Below are positions 1 to 9,077 of a stretch of 34,222 bases of DNA, one piece after another. The notes under the pieces were generated by a model. The model was given only the letters and a program-made list of their open reading frames with translations, ran no database searches and was not told where the DNA came from. Source of the stretch: an uncultured Thermoanaerobaculum sp. Lineage in GTDB: Bacteria; Acidobacteriota; Thermoanaerobaculia; Thermoanaerobaculales; Thermoanaerobaculaceae. Made by a program: the position numbers and the translations under genes. The DNA lies in assembly GCA_937934115.1 (NCBI GenBank), contig CALHAH010000041.1:1-34222 (forward strand), written 5' to 3'. Numbering within the stretch: the first letter of the stretch is position 1; each line of letters starts with the position of its first letter.

Positions 1-141
1 GAGATGGTGATGCCTGGGGACAACGTGGAGATTGAGGTGGAGTTGATCACGCCCATTGCTTTGGAGCAGGGCTTGCGCTTCGCCATCCGCGAGGGCGGCC
101 GTACCGTTGGCGCCGGCACCGTCACCGAGATTGTGGAGTAA
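1..141 (+). CDS. tuf: Elongation factor Tu, C-terminal end (partial)
   Basis: The first 46 codons are the end of domain III of EF-Tu, the GTPase that carries aminoacyl-tRNA to the ribosome. The reading begins at [16 protein letters not shown], continues through [19 protein letters not shown] and ends in the family's usual VTEIVE tail. The 5' part lies outside the window. rpsJ follows after only 4 bases, so the str operon appears to run straight into the S10 operon. Identification is secure, but only the C-terminus is visible. Confidence 0.95.
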   Translation, partial: EMVMPGDNVEIEVELITPIALEQGLRFAIREGGRTVGAGTVTEIVE

Positions 142-145
142 GACC

Positions 146-469
146 ATGGTCAAGGAAAGAATCCGTATTCGCCTTAAGGCGTACGATTACCGCCTCCTGG
201 ATCAGTCCACCGCGGAAATCGTTGACACCGCAAAAAGGACGGGAGCGGCGGTTTCGGGTCCGATTCCGCTTCCTACGCAAATTCAGCGGTTCACTGTGCT
301 GCGTTCCCCCCACGTGGACAAGAAATCTCGAGAGCAGTTCGAGATTCGCACGCACAAGCGCCTTTTGGACATCCTCGATCCCACCCAGCAAACCGTGGAC
401 GCGCTGATGAAGCTTGAGCTCCCGGCCGGTGTGGATGTGGAGATCAAGGCTTTCGGCGGGAAGAAGTGA
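146..469 (+). CDS. rpsJ: 30S ribosomal protein S10
   Basis: This 107-residue protein is S10 of the small-subunit head, which also acts in antitermination as NusE. The start is the ATG at 146. The open frame extends upstream to 56, but that part lies inside tuf, and the GGAG overlapping the tuf stop serves this ATG. The family signature is visible in [15 protein letters not shown] and in [19 protein letters not shown]. Length is close to the usual 102-105 residues. It is the first gene of the S10 block. Confidence 0.97.
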   Translation: MVKERIRIRLKAYDYRLLDQSTAEIVDTAKRTGAAVSGPIPLPTQIQRFTVLRSPHVDKKSREQFEIRTHKRLLDILDPTQQTVDALMKLELPAGVDVEIKAFGGKK

Positions 470-479
470 GGGGGAAGCC

Positions 480-1103
480 ATGGTGCGGGGGATTTTAGGC
501 AGAAAGCTTGGCATGACGCAGATCTTCGATGAGAAGGGCGAACTGGTGCCCGTGACCGTGGTGCAGGCGGGGCCCTGCGTGGTGGTGCAGGTGAAAACGC
601 AAGCCAAAGATGGCTACAATGCTGCTCAAATTGGCTTGGTGGAGGGTAAGCCGGCGCGGCGCGTACCCAAACCGTTGGCGGGGCACTTTGCCAAAGCGCA
701 AGTTCCGCCCACCCGGGTGCTGCGCGAGGTGCCGGTGGAGGCAGCTGCCGAGGTGAAGCCGGGCATAGTTGTGCTTTGCGACATCTTTGCGCCTGGCGAT
801 GTCATTCGCGTAGTGGGGACCTCCAAGGGCAAGGGTTTCCAAGGGGCGGTGCGGCGGCATCATTTCCGCGGTGGCGCAGCCTCTCACGGTTCCATGTTCC
901 ACCGGGCTCCGGGCTCCATTGGGCCTTCGGCCTTTCCCTCTAGGGTTTTTCCGGGTACGAGAATGGCTGGCCGCATGGGGGGCGACACGGTGACCCTCAA
1001 GCGGGTGAAGGTGGTGAAGGTAGACGTGGAAAACAACCTGCTGTTCCTCAAAGGCGCGCTGCCGGGCGGCCGCAAGGCTCTGGTGCGCCTGGTGAAGGCG
1101 TGA
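480..1103 (+). CDS. rplC: 50S ribosomal protein L3
   Basis: This 207-residue protein is L3, an early-assembly large-subunit protein reaching the peptidyl transferase centre. The ATG at 480 follows a GAGGGGGAAG purine stretch; the longer frame back to 414 is inside rpsJ. The N-terminus [13 protein letters not shown] and the loop [10 protein letters not shown] are diagnostic. The central loop reads [15 protein letters not shown]. The glutamine that PrmB methylates in E. coli L3 (SIGQ) is proline here, so that modification site is absent. Confidence 0.97.
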   Translation: MVRGILGRKLGMTQIFDEKGELVPVTVVQAGPCVVVQVKTQAKDGYNAAQIGLVEGKPARRVPKPLAGHFAKAQVPPTRVLREVPVEAAAEVKPGIVVLCDIFAPGDVIRVVGTSKGKGFQGAVRRHHFRGGAASHGSMFHRAPGSIGPSAFPSRVFPGTRMAGRMGGDTVTLKRVKVVKVDVENNLLFLKGALPGGRKALVRLVKA

Positions 1104-1117
1104 GGGAGGCAAGCTTT

Positions 1118-1744
1118 ATGAAACTGCCAGTTCGCAGCTGGGAAAACAACGTTGTGGGCGAAGTTGAGGTGCCCGACGAGATCTTTGCATACCCTTCACG
1201 GCCCCATTTGGTGTGGGAGGTGGTAAAGGCTTACCTCGCTGGGTTGCGCCGGGGTACCCATGCTACGAAGACCCGGGGGATGGTTTCCGGCGGCGGTAAG
1301 AAGCCTTGGCGGCAAAAGGGTACGGGGCGGGCCCGTCACGGGTCCATTCGTTCACCCCTTTGGCGGCACGGCGGGACGGTTTTCGGTCCGCAGCCTCGCG
1401 ACTATGCTTTGAAGGTCAACGTTAAAGCGAAGAAAAACGCCCTCAAGTCGGTTCTATCTGAGCGGCTGGCCCAGGGGCGCCTCTACGTGTTGGCCGATTT
1501 GGAGGTGCCTTCCCCGAAAACGAAAGACATGGTGGCGCGGCTTTCCCGGTTGGGGCTTTCTGGGGAAAAGGTGCTTTTCGTGGATAGCTACGATAACTTA
1601 AACCTTCTTCTCGCCACCCGCAACCGCCCGGAGCTGGCCACCGAGGATGCGAACCACGTGCACGTCTATGCGGTTTTAAACGCCAAGCACGTGGTGTTCT
1701 CGCAAAAGGCCTTGTTGGCCTTGACGGAGGTATTGGCCCAATGA
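1118..1744 (+). CDS. rplD: 50S ribosomal protein L4
   Basis: This is a 208-residue L4, a large-subunit protein lining the exit tunnel; in E. coli it also autoregulates the S10 operon. I chose the ATG at 1118 because GGGAGGC lies 7 bases upstream. The in-frame GTG at 1100 overlaps rplC and would add six residues. The loop THATKTRGMVSGGGKKPWRQK and the following GTGRARHGSIRSPLWRHGG are typical. The stop overlaps the rplW start as ATGA, suggesting translational coupling. Confidence 0.97.
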   Translation: MKLPVRSWENNVVGEVEVPDEIFAYPSRPHLVWEVVKAYLAGLRRGTHATKTRGMVSGGGKKPWRQKGTGRARHGSIRSPLWRHGGTVFGPQPRDYALKVNVKAKKNALKSVLSERLAQGRLYVLADLEVPSPKTKDMVARLSRLGLSGEKVLFVDSYDNLNLLLATRNRPELATEDANHVHVYAVLNAKHVVFSQKALLALTEVLAQ

Positions 1745-2034
1745 AAGACCCGCGCGAGATCATAGTTCGTCCGCTCATCACTGAGAAAACCTCGGCCTTG
1801 CAAGAGCAAGCTAACGTTTTGTGTTTTGAGGTGGCACCGGAGGCCAACAAGATCGAAATCCGGCAAGCGGTGGAAAGGCTTTTTGGGGTTAAGGTGGTCT
1901 CGGTACAAGTCGTTAACATGCGCGGCAAACTCCGCCGCTACGGGCGCTTTTCGGGTTTCAGGCCCGACTGGCGTAAAGCTTACGTGCGCTTGGCTCCGGG
2001 AGAAAAGGCCCCGGAGTTCTTTGAGAAGGTGTGA
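1741..2034 (+). CDS. rplW: 50S ribosomal protein L23
   Basis: This 97-residue protein is L23, which sits at the tunnel exit and docks trigger factor and SRP. The N-terminus DPREIIVRPLITEKTS and the segment EANKIEIRQAVERLFGVKV are the family hallmarks. Its ATG overlaps the rplD stop by 4 bases. The gap to rplB is 11 bases. Confidence 0.96.
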   Translation: MKDPREIIVRPLITEKTSALQEQANVLCFEVAPEANKIEIRQAVERLFGVKVVSVQVVNMRGKLRRYGRFSGFRPDWRKAYVRLAPGEKAPEFFEKV

Positions 2035-2045
2035 GGGGGTGAGGT

Positions 2046-2867
2046 ATGGCACTGCGGAGTTTCAAGCCCACATCGCCCGGCATTAGGTTTAAGACAGTTC
2101 TGGACTTTTCGGAAATCACCAAGGTGGAACCCGAGAAGAGCCTCACCCACGGTATTGCCCGCTCTGGTGGCCGTAACAACGAGGGGCACGAAACCGTTCG
2201 CTTTCGGGGTGGCGGTCACAAGAAGCTTTACCGCATCATTGATTTCAAGCGGGATAAGCGCAACATTCCGGCGAAGGTGGCGGCCATCGAGTACGACCCG
2301 AACCGCTCGGCGCGCATTGCCCTCCTCCATTACGCCGACGGCGAAAAGCGGTACATCTTGGCTCCCTTGGGGCTCAAGGTAGGCAGTACCGTCATTGCTG
2401 CCGAAAAGGCCGAGATCGTTCCCGGCAACGCCCTGCCTTTAGCCAACATTCCTGTGGGTGCCATGGTTCATAATGTGGAGCTGAAGCCGGGCCACGGAGG
2501 TCAGCTGGTGCGTGCGGCGGGGGCGGCGGCGCAGGTTATGGCCAAGGAGGGCAAGTACGTGACTCTGCGCTTGCCATCGGGCGAAGTGCGCATGGTGTTG
2601 GCCACCTGCTGGGCCACCGTAGGGCAAGTGGGCAACCTGGACCACGCCAACGTTTCTATCGGTAAAGCGGGACGCACGCGGTGGCTGGGGCGTCGTCCGC
2701 ATGTTCGCGGTACGGCCATGAACCCGGTAGACCACCCCCACGGCGGTGGTGAGGGGAGAACCAAGGGTGGGCGTCACCCGGTTTCTCCTTGGGGGCAACC
2801 GACCAAGGGCTATAAGACCCGGCGCAACAAGCGCACGGACCGGTTTATCGTGAAGCGGCGGAAGTAG
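2046..2867 (+). CDS. rplB: 50S ribosomal protein L2
   Basis: This 273-residue protein is L2, needed for subunit association and peptidyl transferase activity. The N-terminus [11 protein letters not shown] and the C-terminal [13 protein letters not shown], with the conserved histidine, identify it. Length matches the family (about 273-276). A GAGGGGGTGAGGT purine-rich region upstream gives the ribosome binding site. Confidence 0.98.
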   Translation: MALRSFKPTSPGIRFKTVLDFSEITKVEPEKSLTHGIARSGGRNNEGHETVRFRGGGHKKLYRIIDFKRDKRNIPAKVAAIEYDPNRSARIALLHYADGEKRYILAPLGLKVGSTVIAAEKAEIVPGNALPLANIPVGAMVHNVELKPGHGGQLVRAAGAAAQVMAKEGKYVTLRLPSGEVRMVLATCWATVGQVGNLDHANVSIGKAGRTRWLGRRPHVRGTAMNPVDHPHGGGEGRTKGGRHPVSPWGQPTKGYKTRRNKRTDRFIVKRRK

Positions 2868-2877
2868 GAGGGGTACG

Positions 2878-3162
2878 ATGGCGCGTTCAATTAAAAAAGG
2901 TCCCTTTGTGGACGATCACCTGCTTCAAAAAGTGCAGAAGCTCAACGAAACCCGTCAACGTCAGGTCATCAAGACGTACTCCCGCCGATCCACGATCGTA
3001 CCGGAGATGGTGGGGCACACCATTGCCGTGCACAACGGGCAAAAGTTCATCCCGGTGTTCATCACCGAAAACATGGTGGGCCACAAGCTGGGCGAGTTTG
3101 CCTTAACCCGCACGTTCCGGGGGCACGCGGGCACCAAGAAAGAAAAAGGCGCGGCTCACTAA
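2878..3162 (+). CDS. rpsS: 30S ribosomal protein S19
   Basis: This 94-residue protein is S19 of the 30S head, near the A-site and S13. [16 protein letters not shown] at the start and the later [19 protein letters not shown] are the family signature. It sits 10 bases after rplB with GGAGGGG upstream. Confidence 0.97.
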   Translation: MARSIKKGPFVDDHLLQKVQKLNETRQRQVIKTYSRRSTIVPEMVGHTIAVHNGQKFIPVFITENMVGHKLGEFALTRTFRGHAGTKKEKGAAH

Positions 3163-3173
3163 TGGGGGGTGCC

Positions 3174-3515
3174 ATGGAAGCAAGAGCTCAACTCCGCTAT
3201 TACCGAGGCTCGGCGCAAAAGGTGCGGCTAGTGGCCGATCTCATCCGTGGCCAGCACGTGGCAAAGGCCTTGGCTACTCTGCGTCTCACCAAGAAGCGCT
3301 GCGCTCGAGACCTGGAAAAACTTTTGCGTTCAGCGGTGGCGAACTTCGAGCAAAAAAGCCCGGGTGTGGACTCGGGTCGGTTGGTGATTCGGCGGGTGCT
3401 GGTGGACCAGGGGCCTAGCTGGAAGCGCATTCGCGCGGGTTCCATGGGTCGGGCGTTCCCTAGGCTTCGGCGTACCTGCCATATCGTGTTGGAAGTTGCG
3501 GATTTGCAAGGCTAG
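3174..3515 (+). CDS. rplV: 50S ribosomal protein L22
   Basis: This 113-residue protein is L22, which lines the exit tunnel where macrolides bind. I chose the ATG at 3174, preceded by GGGGGGT. An ATG at 3162 overlapping the rpsS stop would add four residues but has no ribosome binding site. The early region YYRGSAQKVRLVADLIRG and the C-terminal GRAFPRLRRTCHIVLEV match the family. Confidence 0.96.
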   Translation: MEARAQLRYYRGSAQKVRLVADLIRGQHVAKALATLRLTKKRCARDLEKLLRSAVANFEQKSPGVDSGRLVIRRVLVDQGPSWKRIRAGSMGRAFPRLRRTCHIVLEVADLQG

Positions 3516-3524
3516 GAGGTTACT

Positions 3525-4172
3525 GTGGGCCAAAAGACACACCCCTACGGTTTTCGCTTGGGTTACAACCGGACCTGGCGGTCACGCTGGTACGCGGAAA
3601 AGGACTACGCCAAGTTACTGCACGAGGACCTGCGGCTGCGCAAGGAGCTCAAGGAGCGGCTTGCCCACGCCGGCGTGGCTGAGGTGGACATTGAACGCAC
3701 CGCCAACCGCATCCGCGTGACCATCATGGCGGCGCGGCCAGGGATCATCATCGGGCGCAAGGGCGCGGAGGTGGATAAGCTGGGTGAGGAGCTGCGCAAG
3801 CGGTACGGCCAAGATATCCACATCAATATTCAGGAAATCCAACGACCGGAAATCGAGGCTCAGCTCATCGCTGAGTCGGTTGCCCAGCAGCTGGTGCGGC
3901 GCGTAACTTTCCGGCGGGCCATGCGGCGGGCTATGGAAAACGCCTTGCGTTTTGGCGCTCAGGGTGTCAGAATCCGTTGCTCCGGGCGCTTAAACGGCGC
4001 CGAAATCGCCCGCTCCGAGTGGTACCAGGAGGGGCGGCTTCCTCTGCAAACGCTGAAGGCGGCTATTGATTACGGGTTTGCAGAGGCCTTTACCACGTAC
4101 GGTGTGATTGGCGTTAAGGTTTGGGTTTACAAAGGCGAGCTACACCGCTCACGCGTGTTTCGCCGCCTGTAG
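3525..4172 (+). CDS. rpsC: 30S ribosomal protein S3
   Basis: This 215-residue S3 is part of the mRNA entry channel. The start codon is GTG at 3525, giving [17 protein letters not shown] after the initiator, with GGAGG 5 bases upstream. A type II KH domain is visible around residues 60-100, with its loop in [14 protein letters not shown]. The C-terminal domain carries the family motif [20 protein letters not shown]. Confidence 0.97.
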   Translation: MGQKTHPYGFRLGYNRTWRSRWYAEKDYAKLLHEDLRLRKELKERLAHAGVAEVDIERTANRIRVTIMAARPGIIIGRKGAEVDKLGEELRKRYGQDIHINIQEIQRPEIEAQLIAESVAQQLVRRVTFRRAMRRAMENALRFGAQGVRIRCSGRLNGAEIARSEWYQEGRLPLQTLKAAIDYGFAEAFTTYGVIGVKVWVYKGELHRSRVFRRL

Positions 4173-4190
4173 GGAACGCGAGGTGCTGCC

Positions 4191-4607
4191 ATGTTAATGC
4201 CGAAGAAAGTCAAGTTCCGCAAGCAGCAGCGGGGCCGCCGCCGCGGAACGGCTACCCGGGGGAACACCGTGGCCTTTGGGGATTACGGCTTGCAAGCCCT
4301 GGAGCCGGGTTGGATCACCGCTCGTCAAATTGAAGCGGCACGTATTGCCATGACGCGGTACGTCAAGCGCGGCGGGAAGATTTGGATTCGCATCTTTCCC
4401 GACAAACCGGTCACCAAGAAGCCGTTGGAAACCCGTATGGGAAAGGGCAAGGGAGCACCTGAGGAATGGGTGGCGGTGGTCAAGCCGGCCCGCATCCTCT
4501 ATGAAATGGAGGGGGTAAGCGAGGAAGTGGCCCGCGAAGCCATGCGCTTGGCTGCCCATAAGCTTCCCATTAAGACTCGCTTTGTGGTACGGGGGCATGT
4601 GCGATGA
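4191..4607 (+). CDS. rplP: 50S ribosomal protein L16
   Basis: This 138-residue L16 lies near the A-site tRNA elbow. It begins [16 protein letters not shown], the usual L16 opening, so I kept the ATG at 4191 rather than the in-frame ATG at 4197. The motif [20 protein letters not shown] is typical. The TGA overlaps the rpmC start (ATGA). Confidence 0.97.
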   Translation: MLMPKKVKFRKQQRGRRRGTATRGNTVAFGDYGLQALEPGWITARQIEAARIAMTRYVKRGGKIWIRIFPDKPVTKKPLETRMGKGKGAPEEWVAVVKPARILYEMEGVSEEVAREAMRLAAHKLPIKTRFVVRGHVR

Positions 4608-4801
4608 AGGCCAAACAGCTGCGTGATCAGTCCATCGAGGAGCTGCGGCGCACCGAGGCGGAGCTTTTGGAGCAGCTTTTCAAGCTGCGGTTCCAACGGG
4701 CCACGGGGCAAATGGAAAACCCCGGAAAGATCCGTCAGGTGCGGCGAGATATTGCCAGGGTAAAGACCGTTTTACTGCAGCGTTTGCGGGAAGTGGAGTA
4801 G
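4604..4801 (+). CDS. rpmC: 50S ribosomal protein L29
   Basis: This 65-residue protein is L29, a helical hairpin at the tunnel exit. [20 protein letters not shown] and the C-terminal [15 protein letters not shown] match the family. It overlaps rplP by 4 bases and precedes rpsQ by 3. Confidence 0.96.
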   Translation: MKAKQLRDQSIEELRRTEAELLEQLFKLRFQRATGQMENPGKIRQVRRDIARVKTVLLQRLREVE

Positions 4802-4804
4802 CGT

Positions 4805-5068
4805 ATGGAAAACCGTGGAGAATCGCGGAAGACCGTCAAGGTTGGGACGGTAGTGTCACTGGCGGGGGCGAAAAGCGTGGTGGTGCAAGTGGAGAGCATG
4901 GTCATGCACCCCTTGTACCATCGCTTTGTGAAGCGGGCACGCAAGTTTATGGCCCACGACGAAAACGGGGAATGTGGCCTGGGCGACAAGGTGCAAATTG
5001 TGGAGTGCCGGCCGTTGTCCCGGCGCAAGCGCTTCCGCGTGCAGCGTGTCATTGAGCGGGCGAAGTGA
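4805..5068 (+). CDS. rpsQ: 30S ribosomal protein S17
   Basis: This 87-residue S17 is a primary 16S rRNA-binding protein with an OB fold. The segments KTVKVGTVVSLAGAKSVVVQV and MHPLYHRFVKRARKFMAHD are characteristic. The GTGGAGTAGC overlapping the rpmC stop supplies the ribosome binding site. Confidence 0.96.
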   Translation: MENRGESRKTVKVGTVVSLAGAKSVVVQVESMVMHPLYHRFVKRARKFMAHDENGECGLGDKVQIVECRPLSRRKRFRVQRVIERAK

Positions 5069-5079
5069 GGGGGTGAGCC

Positions 5080-5451
5080 ATGATTCAAATGCGAACAATG
5101 CTCAACGTGGCGGATAACTCAGGAGCCAAGAAGCTCATGGCTATTCGCCATCTGGGCGGCTCATCGGTGGGTCGGTACGCAAAGCTTGGGGATATCGTGG
5201 TGTGCTCGGTAAAAGAAGCGGCTCCTGACTCGGATATCAAAAAGGGCTCGGTGGTGAAGGCGGTGATCGTGCGCATGCGCCGCACCCACCGACGCAAGGA
5301 TGGCTCGTACATCCGGTTTGATGACAACGCCGCTGTGCTCATCAACAACCAGCGGGAACCCATTGGCACCCGCGTGTTTGGGCCGGTGGCTAGGGAGCTC
5401 AGGGAGCGCCGCTTCATGAAGATCGTTTCCCTCGCCCCCGAGGTCCTTTAG
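5080..5451 (+). CDS. rplN: 50S ribosomal protein L14
   Basis: This 123-residue L14 forms part of the subunit interface. The opening [18 protein letters not shown] and the later [18 protein letters not shown] are nearly invariant in the family. Its length is the standard 122-123 residues. GAGGGGGTGAG lies upstream of the ATG. Confidence 0.98.
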   Translation: MIQMRTMLNVADNSGAKKLMAIRHLGGSSVGRYAKLGDIVVCSVKEAAPDSDIKKGSVVKAVIVRMRRTHRRKDGSYIRFDDNAAVLINNQREPIGTRVFGPVARELRERRFMKIVSLAPEVL

Positions 5452-5460
5452 GAGGCAACT

Positions 5461-5787
5461 ATGGGCGGCTTCAAGATCAAGAAAGGTGACCAAGTGCTGG
5501 TGATTGCCGGCAAGGACCGGGGAAAGAAGGGGAAAGTTTTGCGGGTGGATCGGAAGAGAGGACGGGTGGTGGTGGAACACGTGAACATGATTAAAAGACA
5601 CACCCGCCCCAACCCGCGAGCAGGTGTGCAAGGTGGCATCGTGGAACGGGAGGCTCCCATCCATATTTCCAACGTCATGGTCGTTTCCCCGGACTCGGGA
5701 AGACCGAGCCGGGTGGGAATCAAGGTGCTCGAGGACGGCCGCCGCGTGCGGTATGCCAAGGTAGATGGCGCGATTCTCGACCAATAA
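5461..5787 (+). CDS. rplX: 50S ribosomal protein L24
   Basis: This 108-residue L24 is an assembly initiator near the exit tunnel. A KOW motif occupies the N-terminus ([20 protein letters not shown]), followed by [13 protein letters not shown] and [20 protein letters not shown] sits at the usual distance from the ATG. Confidence 0.97.
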   Translation: MGGFKIKKGDQVLVIAGKDRGKKGKVLRVDRKRGRVVVEHVNMIKRHTRPNPRAGVQGGIVEREAPIHISNVMVVSPDSGRPSRVGIKVLEDGRRVRYAKVDGAILDQ

Positions 5788-5799
5788 AGGGAGGGTACG

Positions 5800-6342
5800 G
5801 TGGCGCGCTTAAAGGAGAGGTACAAAAAGGAAGTGGTTCCCAAGCTCATTGCCGAGTTTGGGATCAAAAACCCCATGGCGGTCCCCAGGATCGTCAAGGT
5901 GGTTTGCAACATTGGCATTGGCGAGGCTTCCCGCCAGCCCAAGCTCATGGAGCAGGCCCTGGAGGAGTTGGCGGCCATCACCGGCCAAAAACCGGTGGTG
6001 CGGAAGGCTCGCAAGTCCATCGCCCAGTTCAAGCTGCGGGTGGGAATGCAGGTGGGGTGCATGGTGACGTTGCGGCGGGAGCGCATGTACGAGTTTCTCG
6101 ACCGCTTGCTCAACATTGCCCTACCCCGTGTGCGCGACTTCCGCGGTCTTTCCCCCCGCGGTTTCGACGGGCGTGGGAACTACACCTTGGGGATTAAGGA
6201 CCACCTGATCTTTCCCGAGGTGGACTACACGAAAGTGGAGCGACCCAAGGGCATGAACGTAACGGTGGTAACAACGGCAGCAACGGATGACCAAGCTCGG
6301 TTTTTACTGGCCGAGCTCGGCTTCCCCTTCGCCAAGAGTTAG
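5800..6342 (+). CDS. rplE: 50S ribosomal protein L5
   Basis: This 180-residue protein is L5, which binds 5S rRNA in the central protuberance. It starts at GTG (5800) after GGGAGGG, reading [34 protein letters not shown] and the C-terminal [20 protein letters not shown] are family motifs. The length is as expected. Confidence 0.97.
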   Translation: MARLKERYKKEVVPKLIAEFGIKNPMAVPRIVKVVCNIGIGEASRQPKLMEQALEELAAITGQKPVVRKARKSIAQFKLRVGMQVGCMVTLRRERMYEFLDRLLNIALPRVRDFRGLSPRGFDGRGNYTLGIKDHLIFPEVDYTKVERPKGMNVTVVTTAATDDQARFLLAELGFPFAKS

Positions 6343-6352
6343 GAGGCAGGAA

Positions 6353-6538
6353 GTGGCACGCACGTGTTTTTTTGCCAAGGCCGCGAGGAAGCCCAAGTTT
6401 AAGGTGCGGCACCGCAACCGCTGCAAGCTTTGCGGCCGGCCGCGGGGGTATATCCGCAAGTTTGAGCTCTGCAGGATTTGTTTCCGCAAGCTCGCCCTGG
6501 AGGGGTACCTCCCCGGGGTGACCAAGGCGAGCTGGTAG
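6353..6538 (+). CDS. rpsZ: 30S ribosomal protein S14, zinc-binding type Z
   Basis: This 61-residue protein is the short, zinc-containing form of S14. It starts at GTG 6353 ([18 protein letters not shown]) after AGGAGG; the open frame upstream to 6287 is inside rplE. Two CxxC pairs, CKLC and CRIC, make the zinc ribbon, and the end [11 protein letters not shown] is typical. The zinc-free long S14 of E. coli is about 100 residues. The zinc form here matches zinc-type S4 and L36 in the same cluster. Confidence 0.95.
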   Translation: MARTCFFAKAARKPKFKVRHRNRCKLCGRPRGYIRKFELCRICFRKLALEGYLPGVTKASW

Positions 6539-6547
6539 GGGGTGGCC

Positions 6548-6946
6548 ATGACTATGACCGACCCAATTGCCGATTTTCTTACCCGCATTCGCAACGCGGT
6601 GATGGCAGGCAAAGATCGGGTGGATGTACCGGCCTCGCGCCTGAAGCTGGAGCTTACCAAGATCCTGAAGGAGGAGGGCTTCATCCGCACATTCAAGGTT
6701 CTGGAAGAGGGGCCGCAGGGAACTATCCGCCTTTACCTCCGCTACTCTCCCGAGGGGGAGCCGGCCATCCATGGTATGGAGCGGGTTTCCCGCCCGGGAC
6801 GGCGGGTGTATATGGGTGTGGACGAGCTTCCTGCCGTGTGGAGGGGCATTGGCATTGCCGTGGTTTCCACCTCCAAGGGTCTTATGACCGACGCCCGGGC
6901 GCGGGAGCTGCGGGTGGGCGGCGAGGTCATGTGCAAGGTTTGGTAG
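6548..6946 (+). CDS. rpsH: 30S ribosomal protein S8
   Basis: This 132-residue S8 binds the central domain of 16S rRNA; in E. coli it also represses the spc operon. I prefer the ATG at 6548 (MTMTDPIADFLTRIRNA), preceded by AGGGGG. The in-frame GTG at 6542 overlaps that site. The C-terminal STSKGLMTDARARELRVGGE is the classic S8 ending. Confidence 0.96.
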   Translation: MTMTDPIADFLTRIRNAVMAGKDRVDVPASRLKLELTKILKEEGFIRTFKVLEEGPQGTIRLYLRYSPEGEPAIHGMERVSRPGRRVYMGVDELPAVWRGIGIAVVSTSKGLMTDARARELRVGGEVMCKVW

Positions 6947-6955
6947 GGGGTGGCT

Positions 6956-7498
6956 ATGTCACGGGTAGGGAAAAAGCCAATTGATATCCCCAAAGGGGTG
7001 GAGGTCCACGTGGGCAACGGCGTGGTCCAGGTCAAGGGTCCCAAGGGGAGCCTCCTGCAGCCCATTCCTTCGGGCATCGCCGTATCGGTGGCGGAGGGCA
7101 AGGTAATCGTAACCCGAGCTTCCGATGAGCAGCAACTACGGGCCCTGCACGGCACCACCCGGGCTCTTCTTGCCAACGCCATTGCCGGTGTGTCTCAGGG
7201 CTTCAAAAGGGAGCTGGATATCGTGGGCGTGGGCTACAAGGCCGAGGTGAAAGGACCTCGGGAACTGGTTTTCAGCCTAGGCTACTCGCACCCGGTGAGC
7301 TTTCCTTTGCCTGAGGGCATCCAGGTAAGCTACGACGCCAAGGCCAACCGTCTCACCCTTGAGGGCATTGACAAGCACTTGGTAGGACAGGTGGCGGCGA
7401 GAATCCGTATGTTGCGGCCACCGGATCCTTATAAGGGCAAAGGCATCAAGTACGCGGATGAGGTTTTGAAGCTTAAGGCTGGGAAGTCGGGAGCGTGA
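6956..7498 (+). CDS. rplF: 50S ribosomal protein L6
   Basis: This 180-residue protein is L6, near the sarcin-ricin loop and the factor-binding site. The start is ATG 6956 ([15 protein letters not shown]) with AGGGGG upstream; the GTG at 6950 lies within that site. [19 protein letters not shown] and the ending [18 protein letters not shown] are diagnostic. Confidence 0.97.
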   Translation: MSRVGKKPIDIPKGVEVHVGNGVVQVKGPKGSLLQPIPSGIAVSVAEGKVIVTRASDEQQLRALHGTTRALLANAIAGVSQGFKRELDIVGVGYKAEVKGPRELVFSLGYSHPVSFPLPEGIQVSYDAKANRLTLEGIDKHLVGQVAARIRMLRPPDPYKGKGIKYADEVLKLKAGKSGA

Positions 7499-7500
7499 GT

Positions 7501-7869
7501 ATGGCTCGCTACGAAGATCGTAAATCGCGCAGACGGCGGATCCACTGGCGGATTCGCAAGGTGGTCCAAGGGACTCCGGAGCGGCCTCGCCTGGTGGTGT
7601 ACCGCTCGCTCAACCACGTGTACGCCCAGGTGGTGGACGACGTGGCGGGGAAAACCTTGGTGGCTGCTTCCACCCTTGAGAAGGAACTGCAGCAAGGCTT
7701 GTCCCACTGTGGCAACAAACAAGCGGCACGGGTAGTGGGACGAGTCATTGCCGAAAGGGCCAAAGAAAAGGGCATTACAACCGTTGTTTTCGACCGGGCG
7801 GGCTTCCGCTACCACGGCGTGGTAAAGGAACTGGCTGATGCCGCTCGCGAAGCAGGTTTGCACTTTTAG
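7501..7869 (+). CDS. rplR: 50S ribosomal protein L18
   Basis: This 122-residue protein is L18, a 5S rRNA-binding partner of L5. I chose ATG 7501 because CGGGAGC lies about 7 bases upstream; GTG 7495 overlaps the rplF stop. The motifs [20 protein letters not shown] and [20 protein letters not shown] identify it. Confidence 0.96.
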   Translation: MARYEDRKSRRRRIHWRIRKVVQGTPERPRLVVYRSLNHVYAQVVDDVAGKTLVAASTLEKELQQGLSHCGNKQAARVVGRVIAERAKEKGITTVVFDRAGFRYHGVVKELADAAREAGLHF

Positions 7870-7878
7870 GGGCGCGCT

Positions 7879-8412
7879 ATGGAAGATCGCGAATACCAAC
7901 TGATTGATCGCGTGGTCCACGTCAACCGGGTAACCAAGGTCGTGAAGGGGGGGAAGAACCTCTCGTTCTCGGCACTGGTGGTGGTGGGCGACGGTAACGG
8001 CCGAGTGGGGTTTGGTACCGGAAAGGCAAGGGAAGTGCCCCAGGCCATCAAGAAAGCCACCGAACAGGCCAAGAGGGCTATGATCGAGGTACCCCGCGAG
8101 GGTACGACAATCCCCCACGAGGTCATTGGGCATTTTGGGGCGGGCAAGGTCATCCTCCGCCCTGCCTCTCCCGGTACTGGCGTGATCGCCGGGGGAACTG
8201 TGCGTGCCATTATGGAAGCCGCAGGCGTGGGGGATATCCTCACTAAGTCCCTGCGCTCCACGAACCCGTACAACTTGGTGCGCGCCACTTTTGCGGCTTT
8301 GGAGCAGCTCACCCCTAGGGAGAAGGCTCTAGCCTTGCGGCGCATGGAGGAGTCTGCTGAGCCGCCAGAAACCGAGGTGCCCAAGGGGCCGATTCCGGAG
8401 GTTGAGGTATGA
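7879..8412 (+). CDS. rpsE: 30S ribosomal protein S5
   Basis: This 177-residue protein is S5, involved in decoding accuracy and mRNA unwinding. The N-terminal double-stranded-RNA-binding-like domain contains [20 protein letters not shown] and [19 protein letters not shown]. The C-terminal domain contains [18 protein letters not shown]. The last 25 residues are acidic and proline-rich. The stop overlaps the rpmD start (ATGA). Confidence 0.97.
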   Translation: MEDREYQLIDRVVHVNRVTKVVKGGKNLSFSALVVVGDGNGRVGFGTGKAREVPQAIKKATEQAKRAMIEVPREGTTIPHEVIGHFGAGKVILRPASPGTGVIAGGTVRAIMEAAGVGDILTKSLRSTNPYNLVRATFAALEQLTPREKALALRRMEESAEPPETEVPKGPIPEVEV

Positions 8413-8627
8413 CGCCGCGAGCCAAGAAAGAGAAAAAACACGCGCTCCTGCGCATCACCCAGGTGCGGAGCCGCATTGGTAACCCCAAAAAAGTGACGGT
8501 GGTACTCACCCGCGGCTTGGGTCTGGGGCGCATTGGAAACTCGGTGATCCTGCCCGACAACCCATACACTCGCGGGATGATTGCCAAGGTACCGCATCTC
8601 GTGCGGGTTGAAACCTACGAGGAGTAG
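8409..8627 (+). CDS. rpmD: 50S ribosomal protein L30
   Basis: This 72-residue protein is L30. The core [20 protein letters not shown], followed by [16 protein letters not shown] and [11 protein letters not shown], matches the family. It is about 12 residues longer than E. coli L30, mostly through a lysine-rich N-terminal extension. It overlaps rpsE by 4 bases. Confidence 0.94.
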   Translation: MTPRAKKEKKHALLRITQVRSRIGNPKKVTVVLTRGLGLGRIGNSVILPDNPYTRGMIAKVPHLVRVETYEE

Positions 8628-8630
8628 CTT

Positions 8631-9077
8631 ATGGAACTCTCAAATCTCACGCCAAGAAAGGGCGCAACCAAAAACCGCAAACGCGTGGGGCGAGGTCCGG
8701 GTTCGGGCCACGGGAAGACCGCCGGTCGTGGGCATAAGGGCGCTCTTTCCAGATCCGGCACCCGTCGCCGCCGAAACTTTGAAGGTGGGCAAATGCCCCT
8801 GGTCCGGCGCCTACCCAAGCGAGGGTTTACCAACATCTTTGCCAAAGAAATGGCCATCGTAAACCTGGAGCAGCTGGAGCGTTTTCCGGCAGGCACCGAG
8901 GTCACCCCAGAGCTCCTCGTGGCTGAGGGGATTGTTAACAAGTTGGGCGACGGTGTGAAGGTTCTGGCCAAAGGGCAGCTCACGCGGCCTTTGGTGGTGA
9001 AGGCGCACAGGTTTTCCGCTCAAGCCAAAGCCGCCATTGAAGCTGCTGGTGGACGCTGCGAGGTGTTGGCCCCATGA
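8631..9077 (+). CDS. rplO: 50S ribosomal protein L15
   Basis: This 148-residue protein is L15, a late-assembly protein. The glycine-rich N-terminus ([20 protein letters not shown]) and [15 protein letters not shown] are unmistakable. Its stop overlaps the secY start as ATGA, so ribosomal protein and translocase synthesis are probably coupled. Confidence 0.97.
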   Translation: MELSNLTPRKGATKNRKRVGRGPGSGHGKTAGRGHKGALSRSGTRRRRNFEGGQMPLVRRLPKRGFTNIFAKEMAIVNLEQLERFPAGTEVTPELLVAEGIVNKLGDGVKVLAKGQLTRPLVVKAHRFSAQAKAAIEAAGGRCEVLAP